NCBI RefSeq assembly: GCF_027580225.2
Contig: NC_073342.2
Location: 14,521,501 to 14,585,500 of the forward strand
DNA: 64,000 bases
Direction: 5' to 3'
Source of the DNA: Misgurnus anguillicaudatus
Lineage: Eukaryota; Chordata; Actinopteri; Cypriniformes; Cobitidae
Shown: one piece after another, positions 41,201 through 51,961 of the stretch
How positions within the stretch are numbered: the stretch's first letter is position 1
Layout: the number at the start of each line of letters is the position of its first letter
Notes under the pieces: model-generated
What the model was told of the DNA's origin: nothing
Database searches by the model: none
Seen by the model: only the letters and a program-made list of their open reading frames with translations
Program-made: the position numbers and the translations under genes

Positions 41201-44200
41201 AGCTCTCATACTGCGTTATATGCTGCACTATACAAATATGTTTTTAAATAAGATTTAAAAACAGTAAGTGAAGGTGCCTGCCTAATGTACAAAGGTAAAT
41301 TATTCCATAGTTTCGGGCCCGCTACTGCAAAGGCACGTTCACCTCTGCTCTTCAATCTTGCATTGGGGGAGACTAAAAGCAGCTGCCCAGCAGACCTAAG
41401 TGCTCTAGATGGAGCATATGGCTGTAATAGATTTGAAATGTATTTTGGAGCATTGTTGTTTAATGATTTAAAAACTAAAAGTAAAATCTTGAAATCAATT
41501 CTAAAAGGAATGGGCAACCAGTGAAGAGAAGCTAAAATAGGTGTAATGTGGTCTCGTTTACGTGTCCCAGTTAATAAACGTGCAGCTGCATTTTGTACCC
41601 TCTGCAAGCGTGTTAGGGATGTCTTATCAATGCCCACATAGAGACTATTACAATAGTCCAGACGGGATGATATAAAAGCATGGATGACCCTCTCAAAATC
41701 AGTGAAAGATAAAAATGACTTGACTTTAGATAATTGCCTTAACTGATAAAAACACGATTTAACTACCAAATTAATCTGTTTATCTAGTTTAAAGTCACCG
41801 TCCATTAAAACACCCAGGTTTTTTACAACGGGCTTCACATATGACTTTAAGTCACCCAGATCTACATCGGGGGTATTGATGGTACCACCAGGTTTAAACA
41901 AAATGATTTCAGTTTTATCTTCATTAAACTTTAAGAAATTGGAGGCCATCCAAGCTTTAACATCCTCAAGACATCTCAACAAAGGTGCTATAGAGTTTGC
42001 ATTGTTTCGTTTCAAAGGTAGATAGAGTTGCGAGTCATCTGCGTAACAGTGAAACGAAATGCCATGTTTCCTAAATATGGACCCTAAAGGTAATATATAT
42101 AAAGAAAATAAAATGGGTCCAAGAATGGAACCCTGAGGGACTCCACATACAAGAGATGCAGTAGAAGACACAAACTCCCCAAGGCGTACCGAAAAAGTTC
42201 TATCACCCAGGTGTAGGTACTGAAACAATAACAAGATATTAATGAGTAAACGACAGGGGACGAAACAGGGGAGCAGCACATGGCCAGAGTCTACAAACAA
42301 CAATGACCATGTGCTATAGCCTATGGGGCTATCACAATCCTGACACAAAACTAGAACAAAACTATGATCATAAACAGAGGCGTCATTCCCATTAAAACTG
42401 AGGGGCACGTGCCCCCTTGGTTTTTTGAGCCAAATGAATTTTGCATGCAACCTCAAAATCAAAGAAGCATCCATTAATCTGTTACTTTCTTTTAATCTGT
42501 TTAAAATGCCCAAATAATCAATTTTGTGCTGCATCCTTCCTTGTCACTTTTCAGAGATTTTTGCGTTTTGATTGTGTTACATTACTTTATTATGGCGGCA
42601 GGCGCTGCAGTCAGCGCAGCCGCAGACGTCAACGTCCGAGCTCGCTCACGAGCTTTGCTTTTGCTGCTGAATTTTGCTATATGTGGAATTAAAACGTGTA
42701 AGAAACGCTCACAACATTTCCAAACCACAGTACGGTAATGTGCAGTTAACCTCCTCTGTGTAGAAAACGTATGGTTTAAAATGTTACCGTCTCGACGTTA
42801 TATTAGTAGAGATTTCTAGATTCATCTTCTTGGCACAACGCCAAAGTTCACAGGGGCGCAGAATCACACATGCTCACATGAGGTAAAATTGAATGCAAAA
42901 ATCCGTTCCTCTAATAATTTTATCTAAACATATTTTTTAAAATCATATTGAACCATAAAATCATTAGACAACTCATTAAACAAAACGTAAATAAACGTAA
43001 ATAAACAAAACATGCCGTTTCACATGTAAATATGATGCCAATATGTCATTAATCAGATTGAATAGTATCTGATATAAAAGTTAATCAACACTTTTATTTT
43101 GAAGGTTTTTGCATTAAGGCAGGGGCGCTCAGATTGTTAGAAATGTAAGTGCCATGGAAAAGACTGAAAGCTCTATAATATAATTAATTTGATGTATGTG
43201 TATGCACAAATTTCTGTGAGCTTTGCACACTGTGCCCCCTTAAAAAAAAATGGTGCATGACGCCCCTGATCATAAAGCCAGGATCGTGACACTGGACTTC
43301 TGGGTACAGAAATGGCTATCATTGGATGGAATGGCCCCTATAGTATTAGGATTTAATGGCTAATTGTTATATCTATTGGTTACAGGTGTTCCTACTTTTC
43401 AAAGCCTGTCTTTGTGTGAGCTAAAGGACAATGGTGAACCAGGATCAATGATCATAGCAGATGCTTTCCAAGGATCCACACTAGATGAGTTACACTGGTA
43501 CAATGGTACTATAAAATATACATCCCAGCTGGAGACAGATTTTAAAAAGCGTCTTTGCAAGGCTTTCGAAAATGTCTATTACCCACTTTGCATTAAAGCT
43601 CTAAAGGTTTACCTTGAAAAAAGGGGAAATCAAGTAAACAGGAGAGGTAAGATGATTTATCTACTTAATAAAATGCATGTGTATACTTTATTATATAGCA
43701 CATATAACTTGGACAAGTCATTTGTACCACTTCCAGACAAATTACATAAAATAAAGGCCAGGTTGTATTTCTAAAATGTACCTTTTGTGCACCACAGAAG
43801 AAATGACATCATACAGGTTTAGAAAGGGTGTGTAAGTTCAATAAATGTGTGTGATCTGTCTGCTGTCCTGAACAGTGAAACCCAAAGTCCATATTATCCA
43901 AACTCTTTCGGGGTCTCGGGTGATGTGTCTGGCAACAGGATTTTACCCTCGTCACATCAACCTGACCCTGTTCAGAGATGGACAGCAAGTATCTGATGAT
44001 GACATCACCGGAGGAGATCTGCTGCCCAATGATGATGGGACGTACCAGATGAGGAAGATCCTGACGATCAGCGAAAAACAACAGAGAGAGAAACACAAAT
44101 ACACCTGCACTGTCACACATCTCAGTCTGGACAACAAACTGAATGTCACTTTCGGTAATTCATACTTAGAGAAAACCAAAAATACCAGGCAAAATCATAA

Positions 44201-45917
44201 ATGTAATATCTGAATCTATATGTGATTTTTGCTTATGGGTTGTGTTTTAGAGTATGATGGGACACTATTAAAACCAGTGCTTTCCTCGGTGCTAACAGTT
44301 GTGGTATTGATGATTGGGATTGTGTTTGCTGTAATTTTATGTAAAAAGCAACAAGCAGGTAAGACAGGTGAAAGGAATATACAGTGGTGTGAAAAAGCGT
44401 TGGCCTGATTTTTTTTTATTTGCATGTTTGTCAATTTAATGTTTCAGATCATGAAACAAATGTGGATATTGACTAAAGATCACACAAGTAAGCACAACAT
44501 GGTGTTTTTAAATTAAGCTTTTATTATGAAGGGAAAGCAATTCAACAATCCAAAACAATCCAAACTTGCACAATTACCCCAAGAGCGAAGCTACAACTCT
44601 TTCAAGAGGTCACAAAAGACCCCACAACAACAGAACTGCAGGCTTCACTTGCCTCAGTTAAAGGTGCAGTGTGTAATTTTTAGAAGGATCTCTTGACAGA
44701 AATGCAAAATAATATACAAAACTATATTATCAGGATGTATAAAGACCTTTCATAATGAACCGTTATGTGTATTACCTTAGAACGAGACCTTTTTATCTAC
44801 ATACACAGAGGGTCCCCTTACATGGAAGTCGCCATTTTGTGCCGCCATTTTTCTACAGAAGCCCTTAACGGACACATTTTTTCATGAACTCCGACGATAA
44901 CATGTTTGTCCGGTGGCGGCTACCGTAGCTTCTCTATGTGTTTCAAAAGCGAGGGGTGAGCAGTGGACTAAGCTGTTGGTTGCAATTCGCAACCTCACCA
45001 CTAGATGGCGCTAAAATTTACACACTGCACCTTTAAAGAAGGTCAGACTTTTTCATGTTAAGGTGCTATAATTGGATATCCAGTACTTGTATCAATCTAA
45101 AAAATGTCAATGACCTCAAGCTGAAGCGAACTTAGGTTCTGCAGCAGGACAATGATCCAAAACACACCAGCAAGTCCACCTCTGAATGGCTGAAGAAAAA
45201 CAAATTGAAGACAATGGAGTGGCCTAGTCAAAGTTCTGACCTCAATCCTATTAGGATGTTGTGGCATGACCTTAAAAACCTTCCAATGTGGCTGAATTAC
45301 AACAATTCTGCAAATATGAGTGGACCAAAATTCCTTCAAAGCCCTTTAACAGACTCATTACAAGTTATCGCAAAAGCTTGACTGCAATTGTTGCTGATAA
45401 AGGTGGCCCAACCAGTTATTAGGTTTAGAGGGAAAGTGCTTTTTTCACACAGTGCCATGTGTGTTTGGATTTGTTTTCCCTTCATAATAAAAACCTTCAT
45501 TTAAAGAGCTGCATGTTGTGCTTACTTGTGTTTTCTTTGATTAATATTTGGATTTGTTCATAATCTAAAACATTAAAGTGTGACAAACATGCAAAAATCA
45601 GGAAGGGGGCCAACACTTTTTCATACCACTGTAAATGGTTAAAACCAATCCATTGGATATTTGTGTTTATGACATAGCACTTTGTTGTTATTATATGCTT
45701 TTCCGCTACTAAGTAGTTTCTTTTGGTAAAATCTTTTTAATCTTACTTTTTTTAAAGCTTATGGAATTTAAAAAATTGATTTTTATTTTTAACAACATTC
45801 AGTATTGTTTATAATAATTAAACAATAATGTTATTTTCAGCATCTAAAGAAGGTGTCTCGAGTCCAAAAGGCTCTCTCACCATAATCTCTCTGCGCTCAC
45901 AGTCATCTGATGTCTAA
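29280..45917 (+). CDS. MHC class I-like heavy-chain gene 3, apparently intact, novel tail
   Basis: Membrane glycoprotein of the class I fold. Exons: leader 29280-29331 ([17 protein letters not shown]), alpha-1 36560-36805, alpha-2 43386-43646, alpha-3 43876-44154, TM 44251-44358, tail 45841-45917 (stop TAA). Sum 1023 nt, 340 aa, all phase-1 junctions with GT/AG. Alpha-1 starts [14 protein letters not shown], where the otherwise shared Leu-Trp is Ile-Ser, and ends in sequon NNT. Alpha-2 cysteines are in LCELKDN and YYPLC. Alpha-3 is a C1-set domain with the NLT sequon. TM is [20 protein letters not shown] onward. The tail differs from genes 1, 2 and 4: the 33-nt exon is missing and the last exon encodes 25 residues ending [10 protein letters not shown] Tc1-like relic lies in that intron. 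Introns 1 and 2 (about 7.2 and 6.6 kb) hold nested transposons. Confidence 0.75.
29456..29817. repeat. Long inverted repeat, arms about 115 bp
   Basis: Left arm 29456-29572 and right arm about 29702-29817 are near-perfect inverse copies with a loop of about 130 bp. Both contain gagcatgtcacgttttctgt in opposite senses. This explains why matching frames ([19 protein letters not shown]) open on both strands. Confidence 0.85.
30850..30996. repeat. Perfect hairpin element, arms about 43 bp
   Basis: Left arm 30850-30893 (tatattttatggcgtaatag onward) pairs with right arm 30954-30996. A partly complementary GC-rich core (ccgctccccttctcactctc and gagagggaggg) extends the stem. It looks like a MITE nested in the hAT element around it. 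Confidence 0.8.
31904..32960. repeat. Intron 1 of gene 3: AT-rich DNA and a MITE
   Basis: No exon is seen. A MITE lies at about 32531-32780. Its arms of about 50 bp include gaccagttcaaatgatgtaa on the left and ttacatctcttgaactggtc on the right, with cttcctgtt and aacaggaag further in. Confidence 0.6.
32961..33811. mobile_element. hAT-type element in gene 3 intron 1
   Basis: Ends are cagggcttgacattaa and ttaatgtcgagccctg. Catatag repeats on both sides (7-8 bp duplication). The sub-termini repeat acttgtccggacaag-type motifs. At 33091-33160 there is a fragment of another element (ggcggagcaagg). Confidence 0.75.
34011..34400. mobile_element. Non-autonomous hAT-type element, copy A
   Basis: Ends are cagtggtggcttgtgac and gtcaccgccgccactg. 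Flanks are cttaaatg and cttaaacc (6/8). It shares aaaataagtgcctgctgc and acacgtgatgcacat blocks with copy B at 35706-36170. Confidence 0.7.
34408..35594. mobile_element. DNA transposon relic with aggggtgtcaaactca ends
   Basis: Left end caggggtgtcaaactcaatt and right end cttgagtttgacacccct are inverse copies. No clear target duplication. The inside contains ORF scraps only and a repeated CG-rich patch (35120-35350). A hAT origin is likely from the end sequence. Confidence 0.7.
35706..36170. mobile_element. Non-autonomous hAT-type element, copy B
   Basis: Ends are cagtggcggctggtgac and gtcacgagccaccactg. Flanking 8-mers match 6/8 (cttaaaac and cttgaatc). It is the same family as 34011-34400 and lies 390 bp before the gene 3 alpha-1 exon. 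Confidence 0.7.
36899..37232. mobile_element. TTAA-flanked MITE, 334 bp
   Basis: TTAA at both ends (36899-36902, 37229-37232) bounds inverted termini aggagcatttcaccca and tgggtgaagtgtccct. An inner palindrome (gtacttccttctttcaat against attgaaagaaggaagtgc) spans about 37048-37108. It lies just after the gene 3 alpha-1 exon in intron 2. Confidence 0.75.
37560..37930 (+). pseudogene. Tc1-like transposon fragment (5' transposase end)
   Basis: An ATG at 37687 opens [20 protein letters not shown], which resembles the start of a Tc1-family transposase. The frame drifts after about 40 residues, and the catalytic part is absent. Neither inverted end could be located. This is a relic in gene 3 intron 2. 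Confidence 0.45.
39000..39502 (+). ncRNA. Possible two-exon non-coding transcript inside the transposon
   Basis: A GC-richer block (about 39000-39172) ends in the donor-like ataag/gtaactgg. A second block begins after ttgcag (39376) and runs to an AATAAA at 39497-39502. Neither block has a long ORF on the + strand. The layout looks like a short spliced, polyadenylated RNA, but it rests only on splice-like sites. Confidence 0.25.
39646..39960. repeat. Tandem repeat, 70-bp period with 140-bp alternation
   Basis: The motif cagcccgcaaa recurs at 39647, 39717, 39787 and 39857 and in changed form at 39927, giving a regular 70-bp step. Neighbouring units alternate between ggctgtaacaagtgccg and gcggggaacaagcacc, so the true unit is a 140-bp dimer. 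Each unit carries gttacctggta. Confidence 0.85.
40566..40930. mobile_element. GC-rich inverted-repeat MITE
   Basis: Ends agggccgattcacaccggct and agccggtgtgaatcggccct are perfect inverse copies. The core is rich in cgcgtc and acgcag motifs. No transposase and no clear target duplication. Confidence 0.75.
40974..42290 (-). mobile_element. 5'-truncated LINE (L2/CR1-like) on the minus strand
   Basis: Its 3' end is at about 40974, with a short aaatc-type repeat tail. The minus-strand ORF (41206-42534) reads the RT C-terminal half: [13 protein letters not shown], then the catalytic box [37 protein letters not shown] and [15 protein letters not shown], to a stop at 41206. Only about the last 330 residues are LINE. 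The first part of the ORF (beyond about 42240) is unrelated sequence that happens to stay open. The 5' truncation is typical of LINE insertions. The fragment at 25705-26460 is a divergent relative. Confidence 0.85.
42375..43268. mobile_element. hAT-type element with perfect 8-bp duplication, 894 bp
   Basis: Ends are cagaggcgtcat and atgacgcccctg. The duplication atcataaa is perfect (42367-42374 and 43269-43276). The inside holds short ORFs only. It lies 117 bp before the gene 3 alpha-2 exon. Confidence 0.85.
44382..45631 (+). mobile_element. Tc1-like relic in gene 3 TM/tail intron
   Basis: TA dinucleotides (44380-44381 and 45632-45633) flank ends cagtggtgtgaaaaagcg and cactttttcataccactg. 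A degraded transposase tail lies at about 45125-45420. It retains the second Asp in [13 protein letters not shown], but the Glu of the usual NPIENLW motif is lost (PIRMLWHDL). The N-terminal half is gone. A TTAA MITE (44658-45036) is nested in it. It sits in the intron where genes 1, 2 and 4 keep a small tail exon. Confidence 0.85.
44658..45036. mobile_element. TTAA-flanked MITE, 379 bp
   Basis: TTAA at 44658-44661 and 45033-45036 bounds termini aggtgcagtgtgtaattttta and the inverse taaaatttacacactgcacct. The inside includes gccattttgtgccgccattt and ctagatggcgctaaaat. It is inserted into the Tc1-like relic, so it is younger. Confidence 0.8.
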
Positions 45918-47029
45918 TGACCTGCACATGTCACAGTCACCTTATCAACCAGCACACACTCCAGTTTACTCCTTGTCTGGCCTTAAACAGACACAGGACA
46001 CAGAATCCTCACATCATGACAACTTAATCAATTGGTTTTCAACATCATACCTGTGATCTGGTCCAATGTTTACTGAGGTGTACGGTTAGGCTATACTATG
46101 CTCTGTCATCCTGCCTTGAATCCTGTCTGTAAGCATCTGACATGGATCAATATATAATCTGCATTAATAATCTGCTTTATTGTATTCAATTTGCATCTCC
46201 ATCTCTTCTCACCGTGTGTATAAAGTTTGCTGTTATTTACTTCCTGTTGAAACTAAACTAAACTGTTAAAACAAAGCTGCTTTGTTGGACACAACCCATC
46301 CAGTCACCAATGGTCAATGGGGCTAATGATGCCAGAAATCGCCAGCTCTCCATTAAAATCAATGGGATCTTGACACTTTGTCGCTGCGTGACGCTAGTAG
46401 TGTGAATGGGGCATTAAAGGAAAACTTTTTACTATGTTCTTACCTAAACTTAGACAAATTAATACACATGTTTTTTTCAATGTGTGCACTTAATCTTTGT
46501 ACAGTGCGTTGTGAATGTGTTAGCATTTAACCTAGCCACATTCATTCCTTAGGATCCAAACAGGGATGAATTTAAAAGCCACCAAACACTTTCATGTTTT
46601 CCCTATTTAAAGACTGTTACACGAGTAAGTATGGTGGCACAAAATAAAACTCCATACTTACATGGGATTCTAGTAAAACCTGTGATACTTCTGATGTTCT
46701 GAGATAATGCTCCAGGAAGTGAGACAAAAACAGGAGAAACAGGACCTGCAGAATAAGAGGTTTTAGTGTGATCTGGCACAACTTCAAGACAGCAACACTG
46801 TAAAAGAAATCATAAAAAATGGTCAAATGACTGGCAGCCAAACAAAAAACATAAATTAAGTAAAAATTCTTAATTCTAATAAAGTCCAAAAATAACAAGT
46901 TTACAGATTTTTTTCTTCAACAGTTTTAAATAAAGTGACTAATAAAAGGAAAGAAAAACATGATTATTTCTGCATTTTCCCCATCCACTGAAAGTCACCA
47001 ACACAGACACATATACTGGGCAACTATGG
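45918..47029 (+). other. Gene 3 3' flank, no further gene seen
   Basis: The first part (45918 to about 46270) is probably the 3' UTR of gene 3. The remainder is AT-rich intergenic DNA with no recognisable exon or transposon ends. Confidence 0.4.
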
Positions 47030-47449
47030 CCCTGTCCCAAATGGCGCACTTCATGTGGACTTTCGGTCTCGTGGCCTTAAATTGCGCATGCTCACTTAGT
47101 CCACGAGTCCGTAGGGTGTCCCATCTGTCATTTTTACGCTTTGAAGTGTGCTTATCAGCGCCTCCTTTGCCCCCTTGATGCGGTCTTCAGCGAAGCCCGC
47201 ACTGCAGCAGGCTTTGCGCACTTTACCAACCCAGAAGTCCTTGCGAAAGAGCAATCAGACCAATGACACTGACGGGCAACTTCTCTACCTATTTCCGGTG
47301 TGACGCTCAAGTCTGTCCCAAAATACGACTCTGTTGCACCCACGTGGACTCGCATTAAGGGTCCCTAAAGTCTGGACTACGTGATGTCATCAAAGTGTGG
47401 ACTCTGAGGAGGACCACAAGTCCGGAGTGTGCCATTTGGGACAGGACCT
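47030..47449. mobile_element. Inverted-repeat MITE, about 420 bp
   Basis: Left end ccctgtcccaaatggcgcac and right end gtgtgccatttgggacaggacc are inverse copies. The inside has tccgtag and gtggact motifs in both orientations. No transposase. Superfamily not assigned. Confidence 0.7.
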
Positions 47450-47547
47450 ATCACTGCAGTACAGAAACACATTAGTCACTTCCTGCCATGTGTGAATTAA
47501 ACCAACAACCTCTGGGCTACAAACAAGTCTGACTCTTTAACCACTAG

Positions 47548-48018
47548 CCCTGCGTTCCAGTTCGTTTTTTTATGAACTTCCCTCGCTAACTTCCCTCAGT
47601 CTCGTTCACTCGGATGTACGTCATTGCTTACGTTGTACAAGTGCCCACTACTGCTAGAACACTTGAAGTGGGTTCAAATGGATTGCCCTAATTAAGCCCT
47701 TGATCACATGGAAAGTGGAGACCGCCCCCTCCATGTGCAAAGCGTGAGTTGCTGAAGTGACGTCACAATCGTGTTGCATTGTGGGATATGAAGCTGCATG
47801 GAGGGTACATATGAAGTGGACGAGAGAAGTTTGTATGGACAGACCCTCGCTCCCTCGATTTTGAACGAGGGAGCGAGGGTCTGTCCATACAAACTTCTAT
47901 CGTCCACTTGACGAAGTGGAACGCACTTCAAAATGGCGACAGGGATTCCCCCGAGGGGAAGTGCTTAGGGAAGTTCGCGAGTGTGTGTCTAAAACTGGAG
48001 TGGAACGCACCCCGGGCC
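47548..48018. mobile_element. Inverted-repeat element with a perfect 32-bp hairpin
   Basis: The ends (tgcgttccagt and actggagtggaacgca) pair imperfectly. In the middle, 47826-47857 and 47866-47897 are perfect inverse copies around the 8-nt loop attttgaa. With one mismatch and an indel, pairing extends about 12 bp outward (aagtggacga against tcgtccactt). A fragment of the same family lies at 29163-29227. Confidence 0.7.
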
Positions 48019-49268
48019 ACGATGTTTGAACAACACAAAGCTGTGAATCCTGGTCACTTTTACCTCTAGTCTGTGTTAGCTTTCTAGAACCTTTATTTAT
48101 AGGCTTCTTGATGCCATTACCATTTATTGACATTTTTAATGGTTTATAAGGTACACATATTGTGCACTTATACCATGAACTTAACATTTTTAAATTTACA
48201 ATAAAGTTGCATGTTAGGCTACTCACAATATGAGAATCTCACAGGTGTGATGTCGGATAATCGCGTGAGTTTTGCACCTCTCTGTGATGATTAAATTTGG
48301 TTGGCTTAGATGATAGTAAATATCATTAAGCTAGAAAATATCTGACTGTTGACAGTTTCACCATTTATACATATTTGGAAGTGACCCAATAGACTTTTTA
48401 CAAAATAATTATAGGCTAAAACAGATATTGCTTTACATGTTTGTGTTTTTTATGTTAAATTGTTAGTATGGTCATGTACTTTTCCTATAAGAACTAGCCT
48501 ACACTTTTTTTATTGTAAATTTGTATGTTATTTAAGAAAACTGAAAAATACTGTATAAATAATGTAGCATTTTTTTTTAATTAAGGCATTTATAAAATAA
48601 TAATTTTAATAAGCGTGAAGCTGTTAATTGACAGATAATGTTTGTAAATTCATGTATGTCTATGGTGCAAAATGTAGCAAGTAATATATATAAGAGTATA
48701 AAAATTTGAAAATTATAAAGTAAAAATATAAGTATTAAAAAACAACACACTTTTTTATTATTTTTATTTGACTCAGTGGGGATCGTATACGAATCCATCT
48801 TACTTTTAGTAACATTTGATCTTTACCACTTTCATTCATTTATATTGATATGTGATTAGAGGTGTATTTACCTTCATGCAGTGCCTCCCAATAAACCGAT
48901 AGGAGGATGACATCACCTTACCGCGAGAGCGATGAGGAATAACGATTCTCGCGGTATTTCTATGTCATCCGTTTGAAGGTCTGCGCAGGCGAGTGGCTGC
49001 AAGTCGAGCACTCATAAAAGCTAAAATCTTTGCAAAGAGTACTGACAAACTTACACCGCCACTGTTTAAACTTTAAGGAACCGCAAGTACAACCAGGTTT
49101 AGGTTTTAATAAAAAGTGAAAAAAATGTGATTGCTTGATTGATTGTAACCGACTAGCATACGCCGGAAATGACGTAGTCTGTCCTAAAACAACTGTCCTG
49201 CACATTAGTGTGTATAACGTTACCGTTATATAAAATGGAGATTTTACACTGCGAAAATTTCCGTCAAT
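48019..49268 (+). promoter_or_regulatory. Upstream region of MHC class I-like gene 4
   Basis: No transposon ends are visible in the 1.2 kb before the gene 4 start. Candidate cyclic-AMP-element-like or X2-like cores are gatgacatcacc (about 48906) and ggaaatgacgtag (about 49163). The second lies about 100 bp upstream of the ATG, where class I SXY modules usually sit. An S-X-Y triplet could not be laid out convincingly. Confidence 0.3.
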
Positions 49269-51961
49269 ATGAACAAAATTCTCATACAGATAATGATTTT
49301 ACTTCCAGCAGTTACACCAAAGGGTAAGTTTTGTTGTCCTGTGAAATATTATTTTTTAATAGTAAATAAACCTTGTTTTTCATAAGACGCTTGTCCCGCG
49401 TGGCATTTAAAATTAACTTTAAGTTACATAAACTAGATTACTACTCTAACATATGCAGCAATAAACTGTTAAGGATAAGTATAGGAAACGTATCTAAAAG
49501 CAAGATGTGACAATTATAACAAAACGAAAGTGAAACTAAAATTTGAACGACGTTAAGTGAAATACATGCAACAGTTGTTTTTATGCTGTATTATATTACT
49601 GTTTATCTATTTCGCTTCGGTGGGTTTCTCGAGTCATCCCAACTTTTTTAAAACAAGTACAAAGATCACCACAAAATGGAAGACTTGCAAAAACCTGTAA
49701 CTTTTGCCTTTCCTATAGTTTTACAATTAATATCACAGCATTATACATCCATATGATAATATTACCCAAATAATTCAGTCAAATTGTCACATTTTTATGA
49801 TGTGAAATAAATCTTTGGTGTCCCCAGAGTACATTTTAGCTTAAAATACCATATAGATAATTTATTATAACATGTTTAAATTGATAATTTGTAGGTGTGA
49901 GCAAAAAGGGTGCGCTTTTGGGTGTGTCCTTTTAAATGCAAATGAGCTGATATCTGCACTAAATGGCAGTGCCATGGTTGGATAGTTCAGATTAAAGGGC
50001 GGTATTATCCCCTTCTGACATCACAGGGGGAGCCAAATTTCAATGACCTATTTTTTCACATGCTTTCAGAGAATGGTTTACCAAATCTAAGTTACTGGGT
50101 TGATCTTTTTCACATTTTATTGATTGATAGAATCACTGTGGACCCAATTATAGCACTTAAATATGGAAAAAGTCAGATTTCCATGATATGTCCCATTTAA
50201 ATAAGAAAGTAGCTAATCTAATTTGACCCTCATTACCTACTGAACACATGCAATTGTTTACATTTACTAATACAAATGTTGTTTTGCTATTGTTTCTTAC
50301 AGGTTCACACTCTTTGTGGATGCTTGGGACGTACATCAAAGGAGAGACACCATTTCCAGAGTTTAGCGTCAAATTTATGCTGGATGACGTCACTGTAGGA
50401 TACTATGATTCAGAAATAAAGAAATACGTTTCGAGAGGAAATAAGACAGATGAAGTTGATGTGGTTAATCCAAACCACGTTAAGTTTATAAGTGATCATA
50501 TGCATACTCATATTGTGAGAAGACTAAGTCAACAGAAACCTGACAATCAAACTGAAGGTAAATCCTGATAAAACACCAAACATAACCCTACATCATTCAT
50601 CCACAAAGTCATTTACATATTATTAATTATCCTATATAATGCGAAGAACATTTTGTGAAAATATAACCTTGATATCTTTAGTACTGACAACATTTTTCCT
50701 GTTTCAACTTGTCAATAAGGTCCTCAAGTATATCAGGTGATGAGTCTTTGTGAACTGTGGGACAACGATAAAGGGCAGCTGATCACCAAAGATGCTTACA
50801 AAGGTTACATTACAGATGAAAAGCATTTTTATGACAACATATTAACATATAAAGGCACAGTTGAAGTAACACAACTGTATCTGGAGCTCTCCAAGTGGCG
50901 TCATGAGATGTTTTACTACCCAGCCTGCATAACAACTCTCAAGAATTACCTTAAAATGAGAGGAACTCAAGTGAATAGAAAAGGTAAGACCTCTGCACCA
51001 CACTTGTAGTATATTGCTTTTTGCTGTTTGTACCAGGTGTACCTGAAGATAGAAGATCTTGTAAAAAGTTTGACTTCATCTTTTCTTTCTTTGAACAGTG
51101 AAACCCAGAGTCCGTATCATTCACAAACCATCTTTACATTCTGGAGGGTCGCAGGTGAGTTGTCTGGCAACAGGGTTTTATCCTCGACACATCAATCTGA
51201 CCCTGTTCAGAGATGGACAGCCTTTATCTGATGATGAGATCACTGGAGGAGATCTGCTGCCCAATGATGATGGGACGTACCAGATGAGGAAGATCCTGAA
51301 GATCAGTGAAGAAGAACAGAGAGAGAAACACAAATACACCTGCACCGCCACACATCTAAGCCTGGACAACAAATTGGACGTCAATTTGGGTAATTAACAA
51401 TGCCGTATACCAGGCAAAAACAGTGATGTATGATGGTTTCTCAGTCTTTATGTTTGCTCATTGGTTGTGTTTCAGAGTTGGATCATGGGACACCATTAAA
51501 GCCAGTGCTCTCCTCAGTGCTAACAGTTTTGGGATTCGTTATTGTGACTGTGGCTGCAGTTATTATATGGAGGAATCGAGCAGGTGAAAGGAATATTAAT
51601 GCTCTAATGAGCTTAGTAAAAAGTTATCAATTATTAACAGCTATGCTTTTTATTTTCATTTGTTGCTCTAGCTTCTTCTAAAAGTGAATATTCTTCTGCA
51701 TCTAGTAAGTAATTTCCTATAAACTTTTAAAAATATGTTTCACGGTTTTTACAGGTTGCAAGTTTCAGTCTAAAGAGTTTATTTAGGTAACTTGCACATT
51801 ATTTTTATTTGTTAGTTTTTAGTAAGTTTTATCATTTTTATTCATTGCTAGATAATAAATATCACTTACATAGTTTTAGTTTTCTGTATTGAATATTTTT
51901 AAATTATTAAACATTTATTTTATTTTCAGCTTCTGAAGAGTGTGTGTGCACAGCATCATAA
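49269..51961 (+). CDS. MHC class I-like heavy-chain gene 4, complete and intact
   Basis: Exons: leader 49269-49323 (MNKILIQIMILLPAVTPK), alpha-1 50303-50557, alpha-2 50720-50983, alpha-3 51099-51389, TM 51476-51583, small tail exon 51672-51704, last exon 51930-51961 (stop TAA). Sum 1038 nt, 345 aa, every junction phase 1 with GT and AG. Alpha-1 begins GSHSLWMLGTYIKG, and sequon NQT at its end corresponds to the usual class I glycan. The alpha-2 disulfide is formed by LCELWDN and YYPAC. Alpha-3 is a C1-set domain ([11 protein letters not shown]...YTCTAT). Residues equivalent to the first groove Tyr (here Met) and the second-helix Trp (here Thr) are changed, which argues against classical peptide binding. 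The tail reads SSKSEYSSAS then TSEECVCTAS. This is the most likely functional copy. L lineage is guessed. Confidence 0.85.
49640..50200. repeat. Probable dispersed repeat in gene 4 intron 1
   Basis: The block with ttttaaatgcaaatgagctg and gggcggtattatccccttct has the look of a dispersed fish repeat and has no ORF. Ends were not resolved. It takes up much of the 979-bp first intron. Confidence 0.35.

Noticed and set aside
41206..42534. A 442-residue ORF as one complete gene
   Set aside because: Only the last 330 or so residues are LINE reverse transcriptase. The N-terminal part runs through unrelated sequence and into the hAT 42375-43268.
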